A program made the translations under genes and the position numbers. The notes under the pieces were generated by a model that saw only the letters and a list, made by a program, of their open reading frames with translations, was not told the DNA's origin and searched no databases. Shown one piece after another: positions 12,030-21,394 of a stretch of DNA of 64,000 nt (its first letter is position 1; each line of letters begins with the position of its first letter). The stretch comes from Sorangium cellulosum (GTDB lineage: Bacteria; Myxococcota_A; Polyangia; Polyangiales; Polyangiaceae), in contig NZ_CP012670.1 in assembly GCF_004135735.1 (NCBI RefSeq), positions 4,423,501 to 4,487,500 of the forward strand. The letters are read 5' to 3'.

Positions 12030-12983
12030 ATGCCGACGCTCGAGCACAACGCCCTCGTCGAGATGTTCCGTGAGCGCCCGGAGCTCGCGCCCCATGTCCT
12101 CGCGACGCTCTTCCATGTCGAGGTGCCGCCGCACGCCTCGGTTTCGGTGGTCGAGTCGTCGCTCGACCAGCTCATCCCGGCGGAGCTCCGCGCGGACCTG
12201 GTGCTCGAGCTGCGCGACGCGAAGGGCGCGCTCGTGCTGGCGATCGTCCTCGAGGTCCAGCGCGACGTGGATCCGGACAAGAAGTTCTCGTGGCCGATGT
12301 ACGTCACGGGCGTGCGCGCCAGGAAGCGCTGCGCCACGGTCGTCCTCGTGGTCGCGCCGGACGCCGCCGTGGCCGCCTGGGCGGCGGAGAGCATCGACCT
12401 CGGCCTGGGCGTCGGCAGCATCAAGCCGCTGGTGCTCGGTCCGGCCGTCGTCCCCGAGATCACCGACCCGGCCGTTGCGGAGAAGGAGACGGAGCTCGCC
12501 GTGCTGTCGGCGGTGGCGCACGGCAACGGGCCGAACGGGCTCACCGTGCTCCAGGCGGCGCTCGCGGCCCTGGGCCGGCTCGACCAGGAACACGCGATGG
12601 TCTATTTTCAGCTCATCTGGGACGGGTTGCGCAAACCCATGCAGCAGGCTCTGGAGGCGTTGGTCATGGAACGGCAGATCGAAGGCGCGGCGACTCTCCC
12701 CCCGTTCGTGCAGCGGCTCATCGATCGCGGCAAGCTCGAGGGCATGAGAGAGGGCATGAGAGAGGGCAAGCTCCAGGGCATGCGTGAGGGCGAGCTCAAG
12801 GGCATGCGTGAGGGCGAGCTCAAGGGCAAGAAGGAAACCCTCCTGCGGCTGCTGACGCGCTCAGGAATCGTGCTCGCCGAGGACGAGAGCGCGCGCATCC
12901 AGGCATGCTCGGACATCGCGACCCTCGACCGCTGGATCGAGAACGTCCTCGGGGCGAAGACTGCCACCGAAGTGCTCTCCTGA
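12030..12983 (+). CDS. Rpn-like PD-(D/E)XK nuclease-fold protein with GMREG tail repeats
   Basis: 317 residues from the ATG giving MPTLEHNALVEMFRERPELA; a GTG lies 18 nt upstream in frame. The N-terminal ~130 residues look like the restriction-endonuclease fold found in Rpn/transposase_31-type proteins: RADLVLELRD, then VLAIVLEVQRDVDPDKKFSW (D...E-x-Q active-site pattern). The C-terminal region contains iterated LEGMREGMREG-KLQGMREG-ELKGMREG-ELKGKKE, a helical tail typical of this family in which copy number varies. The distal residues VLAEDESARIQACSDIATLDRWIENVLGA are conserved-looking. It is divergent from the kinase gene, with 256 nt between starts. The role is unknown; DNA cleavage or mobile-element origin is inferred from fold similarity. 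Confidence 0.8.
   Translation: MPTLEHNALVEMFRERPELAPHVLATLFHVEVPPHASVSVVESSLDQLIPAELRADLVLELRDAKGALVLAIVLEVQRDVDPDKKFSWPMYVTGVRARKRCATVVLVVAPDAAVAAWAAESIDLGLGVGSIKPLVLGPAVVPEITDPAVAEKETELAVLSAVAHGNGPNGLTVLQAALAALGRLDQEHAMVYFQLIWDGLRKPMQQALEALVMERQIEGAATLPPFVQRLIDRGKLEGMREGMREGKLQGMREGELKGMREGELKGKKETLLRLLTRSGIVLAEDESARIQACSDIATLDRWIENVLGAKTATEVLS
12744..12832 (+). repeat. In-gene tandem repeats coding for GMREG units
   Basis: Near-identical 15- to 24-nt units built on GAGGGCATG(A/C)G(A/T)GAGGGC repeat five times. They encode the helical tail of the Rpn-like protein and are a likely site of length variation. Confidence 0.7.
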
Positions 12984-13457
12984 CGGGTGGCGGATGCGGC
13001 CCAACGAGGCATTGCACCCGACGGCCTCCGGCCGCGTGTGAACGATAGCGTAAGACCGGAGAAATCAGCCAGAGAGAGGTCTCGTCGGTCATACTCCCGA
13101 CCGATCTTTCCGTCGCGTGCGCGGAGCGCGGGGTTGTTCCTGCTCTGCCCACACGTGACATCGCGGCAAGAAATATCGGGGCGACCGCGGGGGAGATGCC
13201 GGATCTGCACCAGGGCATGGTGAAGCAGCTCCACGATACCGCGAGGCAACACGGCCAGTCGTGGGGCGCAGCACGCATGGATGGCAGCGACGGTTCAACG
13301 GCTCTCAAGAGCGAGCGCGGCGGACGAGATCGGGTGATTGCGCCTGACGAGAGGATTTCCGGACGGCCCCGTCCAACAGCTCGAACGCTTCGATCTCGCT
13401 GTCTCGACGCAAGTCATCGCACTCGAGAGCCGAACGCACCGCCAATCGACGTCCTCG
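12984..13457. other. Intergenic region between convergent genes, no gene recognised
   Basis: 474 bases between the stop at 12983 and the opposing stop at 13458. There is a small hairpin CGGCC-TCC-GGCCG at 13022-13034, 39 nt past the first stop. One open frame starts at 13196 (MPDLHQGMVKQLHD...) but loses coding character after ~20 codons. The DNA is less GC-biased than the genes around it. It may hold decayed coding sequence, but no parent gene can be named. Confidence 0.45.
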
Positions 13458-15098
13458 TCACCGGTCGGCGCGCCGCAGCACCACGTACCGCAGGTGGGGG
13501 ACGCCGCTCACCGCCACCGGGGCGAACGCCTCGCCGGCGCCGGGCGCGCGCGCGACGCGCAGCTCCACCCCGCGCGCGAACCGCGACGCGGTCCACGGCG
13601 TCGCGAGCGCCTCCCCCTCGGCGAGCAGCAGCACCAGCGCGTCGACCCCGCGCGCGTCGAGCAGCCCGCCGGGGATCCGCTTCGTGGTGTGCCCGCCGGG
13701 CAGCGCCGCGATGGCCGGATCGGTGACCCCCGCGAGATCGACGATCGTCGCGCCCGTCGCGGCCCCGAGCCAGCCGATGTCGAGCGCCGCGACGACCTGC
13801 GCCCCGGCGAGCGGGCCGCGGAGCTCCTCGACGACGCGGAGCCGCTCGGGGCCTACGCGCGCGGCGGTGGGGCCGACGCGGACCATCACGAAGAGCTGTC
13901 CCGCGAGCGCGAGCGCGATCCGGAGCGCCGTGGCGCGCGCGCCGGCCTGGGACGCGACGTGGGCGGCCGCGAGCACCACCGCGGGCAGCGCCGGCACCAC
14001 GAGGCGCGACAGCGGCATCCAGTCGCCGCCCGCGGCCACGACCGCGAGGAGGTGCGCCGCCACGGCCGCGAGCAGGCCGCGCGGCCACGCCGGGAGCGCC
14101 CGCCACGCGCGCGGCGCGACCAGCGAAAGAGGCCCGGTCAGGAGGAAGCAGGCGAGCGCGTACCGGGCCCCGAGCGCCGCGTCCGGCGCCTTCGCCAGCG
14201 CGGCGAGCGGCGCCGGCCGCCCGAACAGCGAGAGCCGCACCAGGGCCACGGCGACGAAGGGCAGGCCCGCGAGCGCGAGCGCGGCGAGCGCGCCGACCCA
14301 GCCCGGCCGCGCAGGCGGCGACGACGAGGGCGGCGATGATGAGGGCGGCGACGATGAGCGCGGCGCCGGCGCTGCGCCCTCCCCTCGTGGGGCCGCGCGC
14401 GGGGCCGCCTGGGCCGAGAGCGCGACGACGAGCGCGAACGGCAGGAGCTCCGGCCGGAGCGCCGCCGCGAGCCCGGCGCAGCCCGCGCCCGCGAGCGGCC
14501 TGCCGAGCGCCGGCAGCGCGACCGAGAGCGCCCCCAGCGCGAGGACGACGCCCGTCTCCATCCCGGCCGCGGACCACGCCCCGAGCGGCGCCGACGCCGG
14601 CAGGAGCGCGAGCGCCGCGAACCGGACGGGCCGGCCCGAGACCCGGTCGACCGCGAGCGCGAGCGCCCCGGCGGCGAGCGTCCACGAGATCACGCCGATC
14701 ACCCGGGCGGCCGCGAGCGCGGCGAGCGGGCCCTCTGCCGCGAACGGCGCCAGCGCGAACGCCCACCCGAGCGGCGTCACGCCGTCGGTCACCGGCCCGG
14801 CCGCGTTGAAGCGGTAGCCGAGCCCCAGCGCGAGGTGGTGCGCGTAGCGCGCGGTGATGAGCGCGTCGTCGACCGTGAACCCCGAGAGCGCGAGCGCCGG
14901 CAGGAGCGCCGAGAGCGCGCCCGCGAGCGAGACGAGCAGCGCGCGCGCCGTCGCCGTCACGAAGCCCGCGCGCGCGCGCCGCGCTCCCGTGCCCGCGCGC
15001 CGCGCTCCCGTGCCCGCGCGCCGCGCTCCGGGCGCCGCGGAGAGCCGGCGCCGGACGAGCGCCCCGGCTCGGTCGCGCGCGCTCCACCGCGGACGCAT
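13458..15098 (-). CDS. GT-C family integral membrane glycosyltransferase
   Basis: The 546-residue protein has about ten hydrophobic segments. The start is taken at the ATG giving MRPRWSARDRAGALV; an in-frame upstream extension exists but is not protein-like. The first periplasmic loop carries the Asp-Asp pair of GT-C enzymes (GFTVDDALITARYAHHLALG), followed by GYRFN and DGVTPLGW. This pattern is shared with AftB/PMT-like lipid-linked sugar transferases. A second motif GGDWMPLSRLVVPALP matches the GGDxxPxxRfxvP signature of the same group. The C-terminal ~90 residues are soluble. Expected role: transfer of a sugar from a polyprenyl-phosphate donor to an envelope acceptor. A Ser/Pro repeat (SSSPPSSSPP) interrupts one loop. 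No biosynthetic cluster lies beside it, so the acceptor is unknown. Confidence 0.85.
   Translation of the reverse strand: MRPRWSARDRAGALVRRRLSAAPGARRAGTGARRAGTGARRARAGFVTATARALLVSLAGALSALLPALALSGFTVDDALITARYAHHLALGLGYRFNAAGPVTDGVTPLGWAFALAPFAAEGPLAALAAARVIGVISWTLAAGALALAVDRVSGRPVRFAALALLPASAPLGAWSAAGMETGVVLALGALSVALPALGRPLAGAGCAGLAAALRPELLPFALVVALSAQAAPRAAPRGEGAAPAPRSSSPPSSSPPSSSPPARPGWVGALAALALAGLPFVAVALVRLSLFGRPAPLAALAKAPDAALGARYALACFLLTGPLSLVAPRAWRALPAWPRGLLAAVAAHLLAVVAAGGDWMPLSRLVVPALPAVVLAAAHVASQAGARATALRIALALAGQLFVMVRVGPTAARVGPERLRVVEELRGPLAGAQVVAALDIGWLGAATGATIVDLAGVTDPAIAALPGGHTTKRIPGGLLDARGVDALVLLLAEGEALATPWTASRFARGVELRVARAPGAGEAFAPVAVSGVPHLRYVVLRRADR
14968..15030. repeat. 21-bp tandem repeat, about 2.7 copies
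   Basis: The unit is CGCGCGCCGCGCTCCCGTGCC. It encodes ARRAGTG repeats in the cytoplasmic N terminus of the glycosyltransferase (minus strand). Confidence 0.65.
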
Positions 15099-15327
15099 GG
15101 ACACGAGAGCGGGCGTTCGGGTTGTACAGTTCTCGCCAAGCGCGGTGATCCTGCGACAGGCGCACGACGGACGCAATTGCGCTCGCCCGCCCGCGAGCGC
15201 GCGAACGTCGTGAACACCAGAGTCCGTCGCCGCTCCGCGCAACGCGCCGTGCCAGGAGGCGTCGGAGCGACTGCGTCGCTGCGCCTCCCGGCAGCCATGC
15301 GCCCTCGTGGACGGTATAGTTGCGCGC

Positions 15328-16062
15328 ATGGCACTCCCTGCCGCGCTCCTCGCCGCCGTCGAGCGGCACTCCTGTTTCACCGGCTGCTATCGCAGCGAAT
15401 CGGAAGTCCAGGTCTGCATCGATCCGGCGCAGGCGCTCGTGCCGACGGTGCCCGTCTGTTGCAGTGATTGCCTGAACTTCCACCCGGCGGCGCTCGTGAG
15501 CCTCCTGCCCCTCGGCATGACGTCGTACGCGCTGGCGAACGCGCTGACGGCGCACGTCCGCGCGCTGCGCGGGTACAAGTGGGCCACCGGCGGCTACCAC
15601 ACCGCGGGCACCGGCTTCTGGCTCAACGCCGCCTATTACGGCAACGGCCTCTTCCTCGTCGACGCCGCGCGCAACCGCAACACGCGGACCGACGTCGACA
15701 TGCTGATCGAGGCCTTCCAGCACGGGGTCGTGCAGCCGGACGACGCGCGCATGCTCGATCCGTCGTACTACACGTCCGAGCTCGCCTATATCAACATGTC
15801 GAGGCCGATCCTGCCGGTCCGGTGCAAGCAGGATCTCCTCGCCTCCCCGCAGCGCAGCGCCACGCCGCGGCAAGGGTTCTCGCGCGTCTCGATCGTGGAG
15901 TTCCAGCCGCTCGCCGCCCTCGCTTCCTCCGCGGGCCCCCCGTCGGCGAAGCCGGCGCCTCCGCCCCGCGAGCTCACGCTCGGCGACACCTGCCCCACGT
16001 GCGGCGCCGTCGTGATGGAGCGCCCGCTCTTCTCGGGCACGTTCGTCGGTTGCCTCTGCTGA
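15328..16062 (+). CDS. Unknown Cys-rich protein with C-terminal zinc ribbon
   Basis: 244 residues from the ATG giving MALPAALLAAVERHSCFTGC; an in-frame GTG lies 21 nt upstream. The N-terminal two-thirds contain Cys pairs (SCFTGC, VCCSDC) and an aromatic-rich central block around TGGYHTAGTGFWLNAAYYGN and SYYTSELAYINM. This block suggests a compact globular domain rather than a membrane protein. The C terminus has CPTCG ... GCLC, a four-Cys zinc ribbon, after a Pro-rich linker. No signal peptide is present. I do not recognise the family. It converges on the next gene with only 16 nt between stops. Confidence 0.78.
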   Translation: MALPAALLAAVERHSCFTGCYRSESEVQVCIDPAQALVPTVPVCCSDCLNFHPAALVSLLPLGMTSYALANALTAHVRALRGYKWATGGYHTAGTGFWLNAAYYGNGLFLVDAARNRNTRTDVDMLIEAFQHGVVQPDDARMLDPSYYTSELAYINMSRPILPVRCKQDLLASPQRSATPRQGFSRVSIVEFQPLAALASSAGPPSAKPAPPPRELTLGDTCPTCGAVVMERPLFSGTFVGCLC

Positions 16063-16078
16063 TCGCGATCCCGCCGGA

Positions 16079-17248
16079 TCACCGCGGCCTGGGCGGGACG
16101 GTCGCGCGCCACACGGCGTCTCCGGTCGCCGGGTCGACGGCGCGCAGCGCGGCGCCGCTCACGATGTACACGTACGGACCGGACGCCTTCACCGCCGCGA
16201 TCTTGCCGCCGAGATAGCTCGCGGCGTGGTCGTACCGGATGGCGCCCGACGCGGGGTCGATGGCGAGGATGCGCGGCTCGTCACCGCCCGCGGCGCCCAG
16301 CCCGAGCACGACGGCCGCGCCGCCGCTCGCGACCAGGAACAGGTCGGCCCGCCCTCCGGAGGTCGGCGCGCGCACCGGGAGCGCCTTCTTCCAGAGCAGC
16401 TCGCCGCCGCGCCGCCCCTCGGCGGAGAGGCGCGGCGTCCCCTGGGTCTGCGCCGCGAGCACGACCTCCACGTCGCCGACCTGGACCCCCTGGGGGTTCC
16501 GCTTGCGCTCCCAGAACGGCCCCAGGATCGCCTCCGGCCGCGGCGCGGTCGCGCAGTCGACCGTCTCCCCGCCGTCGAGCCGGATCCCCGTCGCGGCGCC
16601 GTCCTTCAGCAGCACGGTCGCGCAGCCGTCGCCGCCGGCCACCTCGTCCGGGACGCCGGGCAGCTCCGCCGTCCAGCGCGCCTTGCCCGTGCGGGCGTCG
16701 AGCGCGAGGAGCGTGGTGTCCCCGTCGCGGCCCGCGATCACCGTGGTCGGGTCCGGACAGGCGAGCGCGTCCGGGTTCTCGAGCTCCTCGGAGGACCAGA
16801 GGCCGTGCCCGGTGCGCCCGTCGACGGCCGTGACCTGCCCGCGCGTCTCGCCGTCGAGCCACAACACCGGATCGGGCACGTCGTCGCCGTTCGCGTCGGC
16901 GAAGCAGAGCGCGGCCATGTACGTCGCGAGCGGCGTGCCGGCGGGGCCGAGGGGGCCGGCCCCCCTGCGCGCGGCCAGGGCGCCGGGGTGCGGCGGCGCC
17001 TTGCGCGGCGCGGGCTCCGGCGGCGGAGCCACCCGCGCGAAGAACATCACGGCGAAGCCGACCCCCACGCACGCCATCGCGGCGGCGAGGAGCACCTTCA
17101 CCCTCCGCGACGGCCCCACCCCGGGCGCGGACCGGCCTCCCGGCGAGGCCGCGCCTCGGGCGCCCGGCTCCCCGGCGCCGCAGCGCGGGCATGGGCCCGC
17201 GTCATCCGGTGCTTCCAGCGAGGCGCCACAGCTCCTGCAAGGTCGCAT
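16079..17248 (-). CDS. Zinc-ribbon / transmembrane / PQQ-type propeller protein
   Basis: 389 residues. A zinc ribbon at 4-24 (CRSCG...CPRCG) is cytosolic. One membrane helix follows at about 50-72 (VLLAAAMACVGVGFAVMFF), then a Pro-rich linker. The remainder is a beta-propeller with PQQ-enzyme-like repeats: TAVDGRTGHGLWSSEEL, LALDARTGKARWTAEL, LAIDPASGAIRY, RAVDPATGDAVWRATV. No quinoprotein catalytic residues are visible, so the propeller is probably a binding or scaffolding module. FADANGDDVPDPVLW resembles an EF-hand/FG-GAP calcium loop. The gene may share a transcript with the Uma2 gene 123 nt upstream. Confidence 0.85.
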   Translation of the reverse strand: MRPCRSCGASLEAPDDAGPCPRCGAGEPGARGAASPGGRSAPGVGPSRRVKVLLAAAMACVGVGFAVMFFARVAPPPEPAPRKAPPHPGALAARRGAGPLGPAGTPLATYMAALCFADANGDDVPDPVLWLDGETRGQVTAVDGRTGHGLWSSEELENPDALACPDPTTVIAGRDGDTTLLALDARTGKARWTAELPGVPDEVAGGDGCATVLLKDGAATGIRLDGGETVDCATAPRPEAILGPFWERKRNPQGVQVGDVEVVLAAQTQGTPRLSAEGRRGGELLWKKALPVRAPTSGGRADLFLVASGGAAVVLGLGAAGGDEPRILAIDPASGAIRYDHAASYLGGKIAAVKASGPYVYIVSGAALRAVDPATGDAVWRATVPPRPR

Positions 17249-17371
17249 CGCGCCAGTGTATCGCCGCGGGCTGCCCGCGATCGAGAGCGACCGCGCGCCG
17301 CGGCGTCGGGCCCGGCCGGCGCCGCGACGTCGGGGCGCGGCCGTGCCCCGCCCGGGAGCGCGCGGGGCCTG

Positions 17372-17962
17372 TTACTTCGCCCAGAGCGCCGAGAGATCGA
17401 GCTCGATGGCGTCGAACGGCTCGACGCGGACGCGCGCCGCGCCGCGGTGGACCGCGCCGCGCTCCCAGCCCCGGCCCGGGACGAGCGAGAAGACCTCCAG
17501 CGTCCGCTGGAGGGGATCGACCAGCCACGCGTGCCGCACGCCCTCGCGCGCGTAGGCGGGCATCTTCTCGTCGCGGTCGAAGGCCGCGATCGACGGGCTC
17601 ACCACCTCGCAGATCCAGTCGGGCGTGCGCAGGAAATAGGCCGTCTCGGGCAGCTCGGGCATGCGCTCGCGGCGCCAGCCGGCCAGGTCCGGCACGAGCG
17701 CCTCCTCCTCGCCAGGCACCTCCGGATCGGGGAAGTGCAGCTCGGGCTCGTCCAGGATCCACCAGCCGCCGGGGCCCCCTCGCCCGCGCTGGAAGGCGCC
17801 GTGCAGGTCCGCCCCCAGCGCCGATGCGGCGTTCGCATGCCGCGGTGCCGGGCGGGGAAGCACGTGCAGGGTGCCGCGGACGAGCTCCGCCACCCTGTGC
17901 GGCGGGACGGCTTTCAGATCGGCGTACGTGGCGCGGCGCTGCTTCCCGGCGGGCTGGCCCAT
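17372..17962 (-). CDS. Uma2-family putative endonuclease
   Basis: 196 residues from the ATG giving MGQPAGKQRRATYADLKAVP. It shows the Uma2 (PF05685) pattern: AELVRGTLHVLPRPAPRHANA near the start; the PD-(D/E)XK-like core LVPDLAGWRRERMPELP ... DWICEVVSPSIAAFDRDEKM; then YAREGVRHAWLVDPLQRTLEVF. The Asp of PDLAGW and the ExV of ICEVVSPS are the presumed metal ligands. Members are numerous in cyanobacteria and myxobacteria, and their biological role is unclear. It is probably co-directional with, but separate from, its neighbours. Confidence 0.9.
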   Translation of the reverse strand: MGQPAGKQRRATYADLKAVPPHRVAELVRGTLHVLPRPAPRHANAASALGADLHGAFQRGRGGPGGWWILDEPELHFPDPEVPGEEEALVPDLAGWRRERMPELPETAYFLRTPDWICEVVSPSIAAFDRDEKMPAYAREGVRHAWLVDPLQRTLEVFSLVPGRGWERGAVHRGAARVRVEPFDAIELDLSALWAK

Positions 17963-18101
17963 GACCCGAGCGTGCCGGGAGGCGTGCCGCGAGGCAAGGC
18001 GATGCCGCCTGGGCGCTGGCGTCAACCGGCGCAGCAGCCGAAGCGCCCGAGTCAGCGCGGCGATCCCGCGGGCGCGCCGCCGGTCGGCGCCCCCTCCCCG
18101 C

Positions 18102-18728
18102 TCACGGCTTCGGGATGCGCAACGTGCCGCTCACCATCGCGCTGCCGCTCGCCACGTAGACCAGGCTGAGCGGGTGGAACGCCCAGGGGCCGAGCGAGAT
18201 CGCCCCGAGCCAGAGCTGCTCGTGCACCCGGCCCGTCGCGAAGAGCACCGCGAAGAGCAGCACGATGAGCAGGCTGGTCGGGATCGGCGTGCCCTCGTAA
18301 TAACGCACCTTGCCGTGCTCGTCCGACAGCTCGGCCGCGGTCACGTTGTACCGGGCCAGGCGGCTGATCCCGCAGGCGACGAAGTAGATCAGCGCGGCGG
18401 CGTCCCACGGCCCGCGCAGGCCGAGCGCGTAGCCGAGGACCGCGGGCGCGACGCCGAACGAGACCACGTCCGCGAGCGAGTCGAGATCGGCCCCGAGCGG
18501 CGAGTGCTTGCGACGCCAGCGCGCGATGGTGCCGTCGAGCACGTCGCACGCGAGCGCGAGCGGCAAGAGCGCGAACGCCACCCAGACGTAGATGCGCTCG
18601 CGCTCGGCCACGTAGTGGAGGCACAGCAGGATGCTCAGCGTGCCGCTCGCCGCGTTCGCCAGCGTGACGAAATCGGCCAGCGCGAACGACCGGAGCATCG
18701 AGAAGTGGGGCGGTCTCTCGGGGGGCAT
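18102..18728 (-). CDS. pssA: CDP-diacylglycerol-serine O-phosphatidyltransferase
   Basis: 208 residues from the ATG giving MPPERPPHFSMLR; a TTG start 45 nt upstream would also be open. The CDP-alcohol phosphotransferase motif DG-x2-AR-x8-G-x3-D-x3-D is complete (DGTIARWRRKHSPLGADLDS LAD). About six hydrophobic segments follow the expected topology. The enzyme makes phosphatidylserine from CDP-diacylglycerol and serine in the inner membrane, the first step to phosphatidylethanolamine. No psd gene is adjacent. Assignment to serine rather than another alcohol rests on overall resemblance to type II PssA (LADFVTLANAASG, ISRLARYNV, EGTPIPT). Confidence 0.88.
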   Translation of the reverse strand: MPPERPPHFSMLRSFALADFVTLANAASGTLSILLCLHYVAERERIYVWVAFALLPLALACDVLDGTIARWRRKHSPLGADLDSLADVVSFGVAPAVLGYALGLRGPWDAAALIYFVACGISRLARYNVTAAELSDEHGKVRYYEGTPIPTSLLIVLLFAVLFATGRVHEQLWLGAISLGPWAFHPLSLVYVASGSAMVSGTLRIPKP

Positions 18729-18940
18729 GGCGCTCGGGCTGCGGAAGTGTTGCACGTCCGGTTGGATTGCCAACCAACCCGCAGCGCGCGCTCGAGCCGC
18801 GCCCTCGCGGCGGCGCTCGTCGCGCGGCGCGCGCCGGCCGCCGGGGCTGCTTAGTCAGGTGGCCCCCGCTTGTCCACTCCGCGGCTATCCGCGCACAAAA
18901 CTTAGGACTCGGCTGCACGCTGCCTAGCATCCCACCGCGG

Positions 18941-21364
18941 ATGCCCGGACTCTCTCTTGTCGCCGACAACACCCGATGCTCACCGGAGCCCGAGCGCACG
19001 TCGCTGCACGAGGTGCTCGACTTCGTCCTGGAGGGGGCGCGCTCTGCGCCCCCCCCGCTCGATGAGGCGGCGCTGCCGCTCCGCGCCGAAACCGAGGCGC
19101 TGCCGCTGCTCTGCGACCTCGCCGAGGCCGCGGCGGAGCTCGCCTCCGGCCGCCGCGCGCGCGCGGTGGTCCGCCTCTGCCTGGAGCCCGACGCGTGGGA
19201 GCTCGGGCTGGAGCGCGTGGGGCGCGATCTCCTCGTCACCGTCTTCCGCGGCGGCGACGTCCCCGAGATCGCCCTGCACGAGCGCCGCTTCGAGGGCGCC
19301 GCGCTCTCTGCGCGCATCCTCGCGGCCCTCGACCGGCTCGCGTCGCGCCGGGGCGCGGGCGCGCGCCAGGGCGCCCGCGGCGGCAACGACGCGGAGCACG
19401 GCGGGCTCGGCGAGCACCGGCTCCCGGCCGCGCGCCGCTGCCTCGCCGCCGCGCTGCCGTTCTCGCCCGACGAGCCGGCCGGCGAGCCCGCGATCGTGGG
19501 CGTCGAGCCGACCTCCGAGATCCCGATCGCCATCGCGGCCGAGGCGCTGCTGCGCACCTCGCCGGGCGCGGCCCTCGCGCAGCCGGCGGTGCTCCGGGCC
19601 GACCTCTTCTCGCTGCTCTTCCGCGGGAAGATCCGCGTGCTCGTGGGCGAGGAGGCGCGGGAGCTGCCCGACGTCTTCGTCTTCCCGTTCGCCGAGCAGC
19701 TCGCCTCGCTCTCGCTCGAGTCGCTCGACGCCTGGGCGCGGCGGCAGCCCTACCACCGGCGGCTGACCGTCGGCGGCGCCATCCTGGGCGTGCGGCTGCA
19801 CAGCGAGGGGGCGCTGTCGCTGACGCTGGGCGTGCCCCGCGCGGGCCGCGGGGTCTCCGCCGATCCGCGCGCGCTCGGCCCGGGCCGCGGCTCGGCGTTC
19901 GCCGCCGCCGAGGAGCGGGCCCAGACCTGGACCTTCCCGGCCGTCGACGTGGCGGCGCTCGCCCAGGGCGTCGTCGCGTTCGGGCGGGCGCTGGCGCGCA
20001 GCCTGGTGCGCCGCGATCGCGGGCAGGCGTCGAACCTGCGCCTCTTCGAGTTCCGGGCGCGGGTGCGCGCGCTCTCCGAGCGGCTCCGCGAGCTCACGCG
20101 CAACGACGCCAAGATCAACGTGGCGCCGGAGACGTACCGGGCCTTCGCGGCGGCGGCGCGCCCGCAGGCCGCGGCCGAGGACACGTTCGGGCGGACGCGG
20201 CTGCGCTTCACGGCCCGGTGGGTCGCGGCCATCCCGTCGCTCGACCTCCGCGCCACCTTCCTCTGCGGCGACGTGCTCGTCGTGGGCTCGACGCGCGAGC
20301 TGACCTGCATCGATCGCCGCACCGGCGAGTGCCTGTGGCGCACGCAGGCTCCGCGCGCGGTGTCGGTGATGACGCCGGTCGGGCTCGGCCGGCTCCTGCC
20401 CGACGGCACGCTGCAGCTTCACGAGCTCGCGACCGGCGAGGTCGCCTGGTCGGCGCGGCTGTCCCCGCGCGTCGGCGCGAACGCCTCGGGCGCGGTGGTG
20501 AGCGCCCCGGGCCTGCCCCGGATGCTCATCGTGAGCGAGGGGACGCGCCACCTCGCGGCCGTGGACCTCTACTCGGGCGAGGTGCGCTGGCGCTACGCCG
20601 CGCGGCGCGGCGAGAACTTCCGGCTGCGGCGCGCGGGCAAGCTCGTCGTGGTCGGCAGCGGCGAGCCGGCGCTCGTGGCGCTCGACGTGCTGAGCGGCGA
20701 GGTCGTCTGGCGCTTCTGCGACCGGCTGCCGTTCGCGTCGGCGGTGGCGGTCGATCACGACGCGCTCTTCGCGGTGGCCGGCGACGGGGCGTTCGTCGGC
20801 CGCGGCGGGGCGCGGCTGCACCACCTCGATCCGTGGTCGGGCGAGGCGCGGTGGACCGTCGATCTGCCGAGGCACGTGGCGCCGGTGGGCGCGCCGCTGC
20901 TCGGCCCCGAGACGGTGTGCGTGGTGACCCACGGGCGGCGCGGCACGGGGCTGGTCGGGCTCGACCGGAAGACGGGGGCGACGCGCTTCGAGCTGACCGC
21001 GTGCGCGGCGACGGCCTCGTGCCTCATGGTCGACGACGTGGTCGTGGTGAACAGCGAGGCGGGCGAGCTCGTGGGGGTCGGCGCGCACGACGGCGCGATC
21101 CGGTACCGGCACGTCCTGGCGGGCGGCGTCGAGGGGGACCGGCCGCGGCGCCTGGAGCCGGTGCTCCGGTCGGGCGCGCTGTTCGTGCCGCAGAACGAGG
21201 TGCACGTGGTCCGACCGCGCGACGGCGCGCTGCTCGGCAAGGTGCCGACCGATCTCATCCCGGACCTCCTGCGGGTCGACGAGCGGTGCGACGTCTACGT
21301 CGCCGAGGAGAGCGGTCACCTGGCCGCCTTCGCGGCGGCCCCGCGGCTCAGCCTGGTGCAGTGA
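18941..21364 (+). CDS. Large PQQ-repeat beta-propeller protein
   Basis: The 807-residue protein starts at the ATG giving MPGLSLVADNTRC; frame-open codons before it are shadow-like. Residues about 1-430 form an unrecognised globular region with several SLSLESLDAW/ALARSLVRRD-type helices and no signal peptide. From about 425 onward there are seven or so PQQ/WD-like blades: TCIDRRTGECLWR, QLHELATGEVAWSARL, AAVDLYSGEVRWRYAA, VALDVLSGEVVWRFCD, HHLDPWSGEARWTVDL, VGLDRKTGATRFEL. Catalytic residues of quinoprotein dehydrogenases are not apparent. A role as a cytosolic or surface scaffold is inferred. It diverges from pssA and converges on rlpA across the large palindrome at 21395-21513. Confidence 0.87.
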   Translation: MPGLSLVADNTRCSPEPERTSLHEVLDFVLEGARSAPPPLDEAALPLRAETEALPLLCDLAEAAAELASGRRARAVVRLCLEPDAWELGLERVGRDLLVTVFRGGDVPEIALHERRFEGAALSARILAALDRLASRRGAGARQGARGGNDAEHGGLGEHRLPAARRCLAAALPFSPDEPAGEPAIVGVEPTSEIPIAIAAEALLRTSPGAALAQPAVLRADLFSLLFRGKIRVLVGEEARELPDVFVFPFAEQLASLSLESLDAWARRQPYHRRLTVGGAILGVRLHSEGALSLTLGVPRAGRGVSADPRALGPGRGSAFAAAEERAQTWTFPAVDVAALAQGVVAFGRALARSLVRRDRGQASNLRLFEFRARVRALSERLRELTRNDAKINVAPETYRAFAAAARPQAAAEDTFGRTRLRFTARWVAAIPSLDLRATFLCGDVLVVGSTRELTCIDRRTGECLWRTQAPRAVSVMTPVGLGRLLPDGTLQLHELATGEVAWSARLSPRVGANASGAVVSAPGLPRMLIVSEGTRHLAAVDLYSGEVRWRYAARRGENFRLRRAGKLVVVGSGEPALVALDVLSGEVVWRFCDRLPFASAVAVDHDALFAVAGDGAFVGRGGARLHHLDPWSGEARWTVDLPRHVAPVGAPLLGPETVCVVTHGRRGTGLVGLDRKTGATRFELTACAATASCLMVDDVVVVNSEAGELVGVGAHDGAIRYRHVLAGGVEGDRPRRLEPVLRSGALFVPQNEVHVVRPRDGALLGKVPTDLIPDLLRVDERCDVYVAEESGHLAAFAAAPRLSLVQ

Positions 21365-21394
21365 TTTTCTCGCCCCCCCGGCGGCGCGCGGCGT

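Noticed and set aside
13196..13457. Open frame starting MPDLHQGMVKQLHD
   Set aside because: Only ~20 residues look plausible, then composition degenerates into Arg/Pro-rich shadow; no family recognised.
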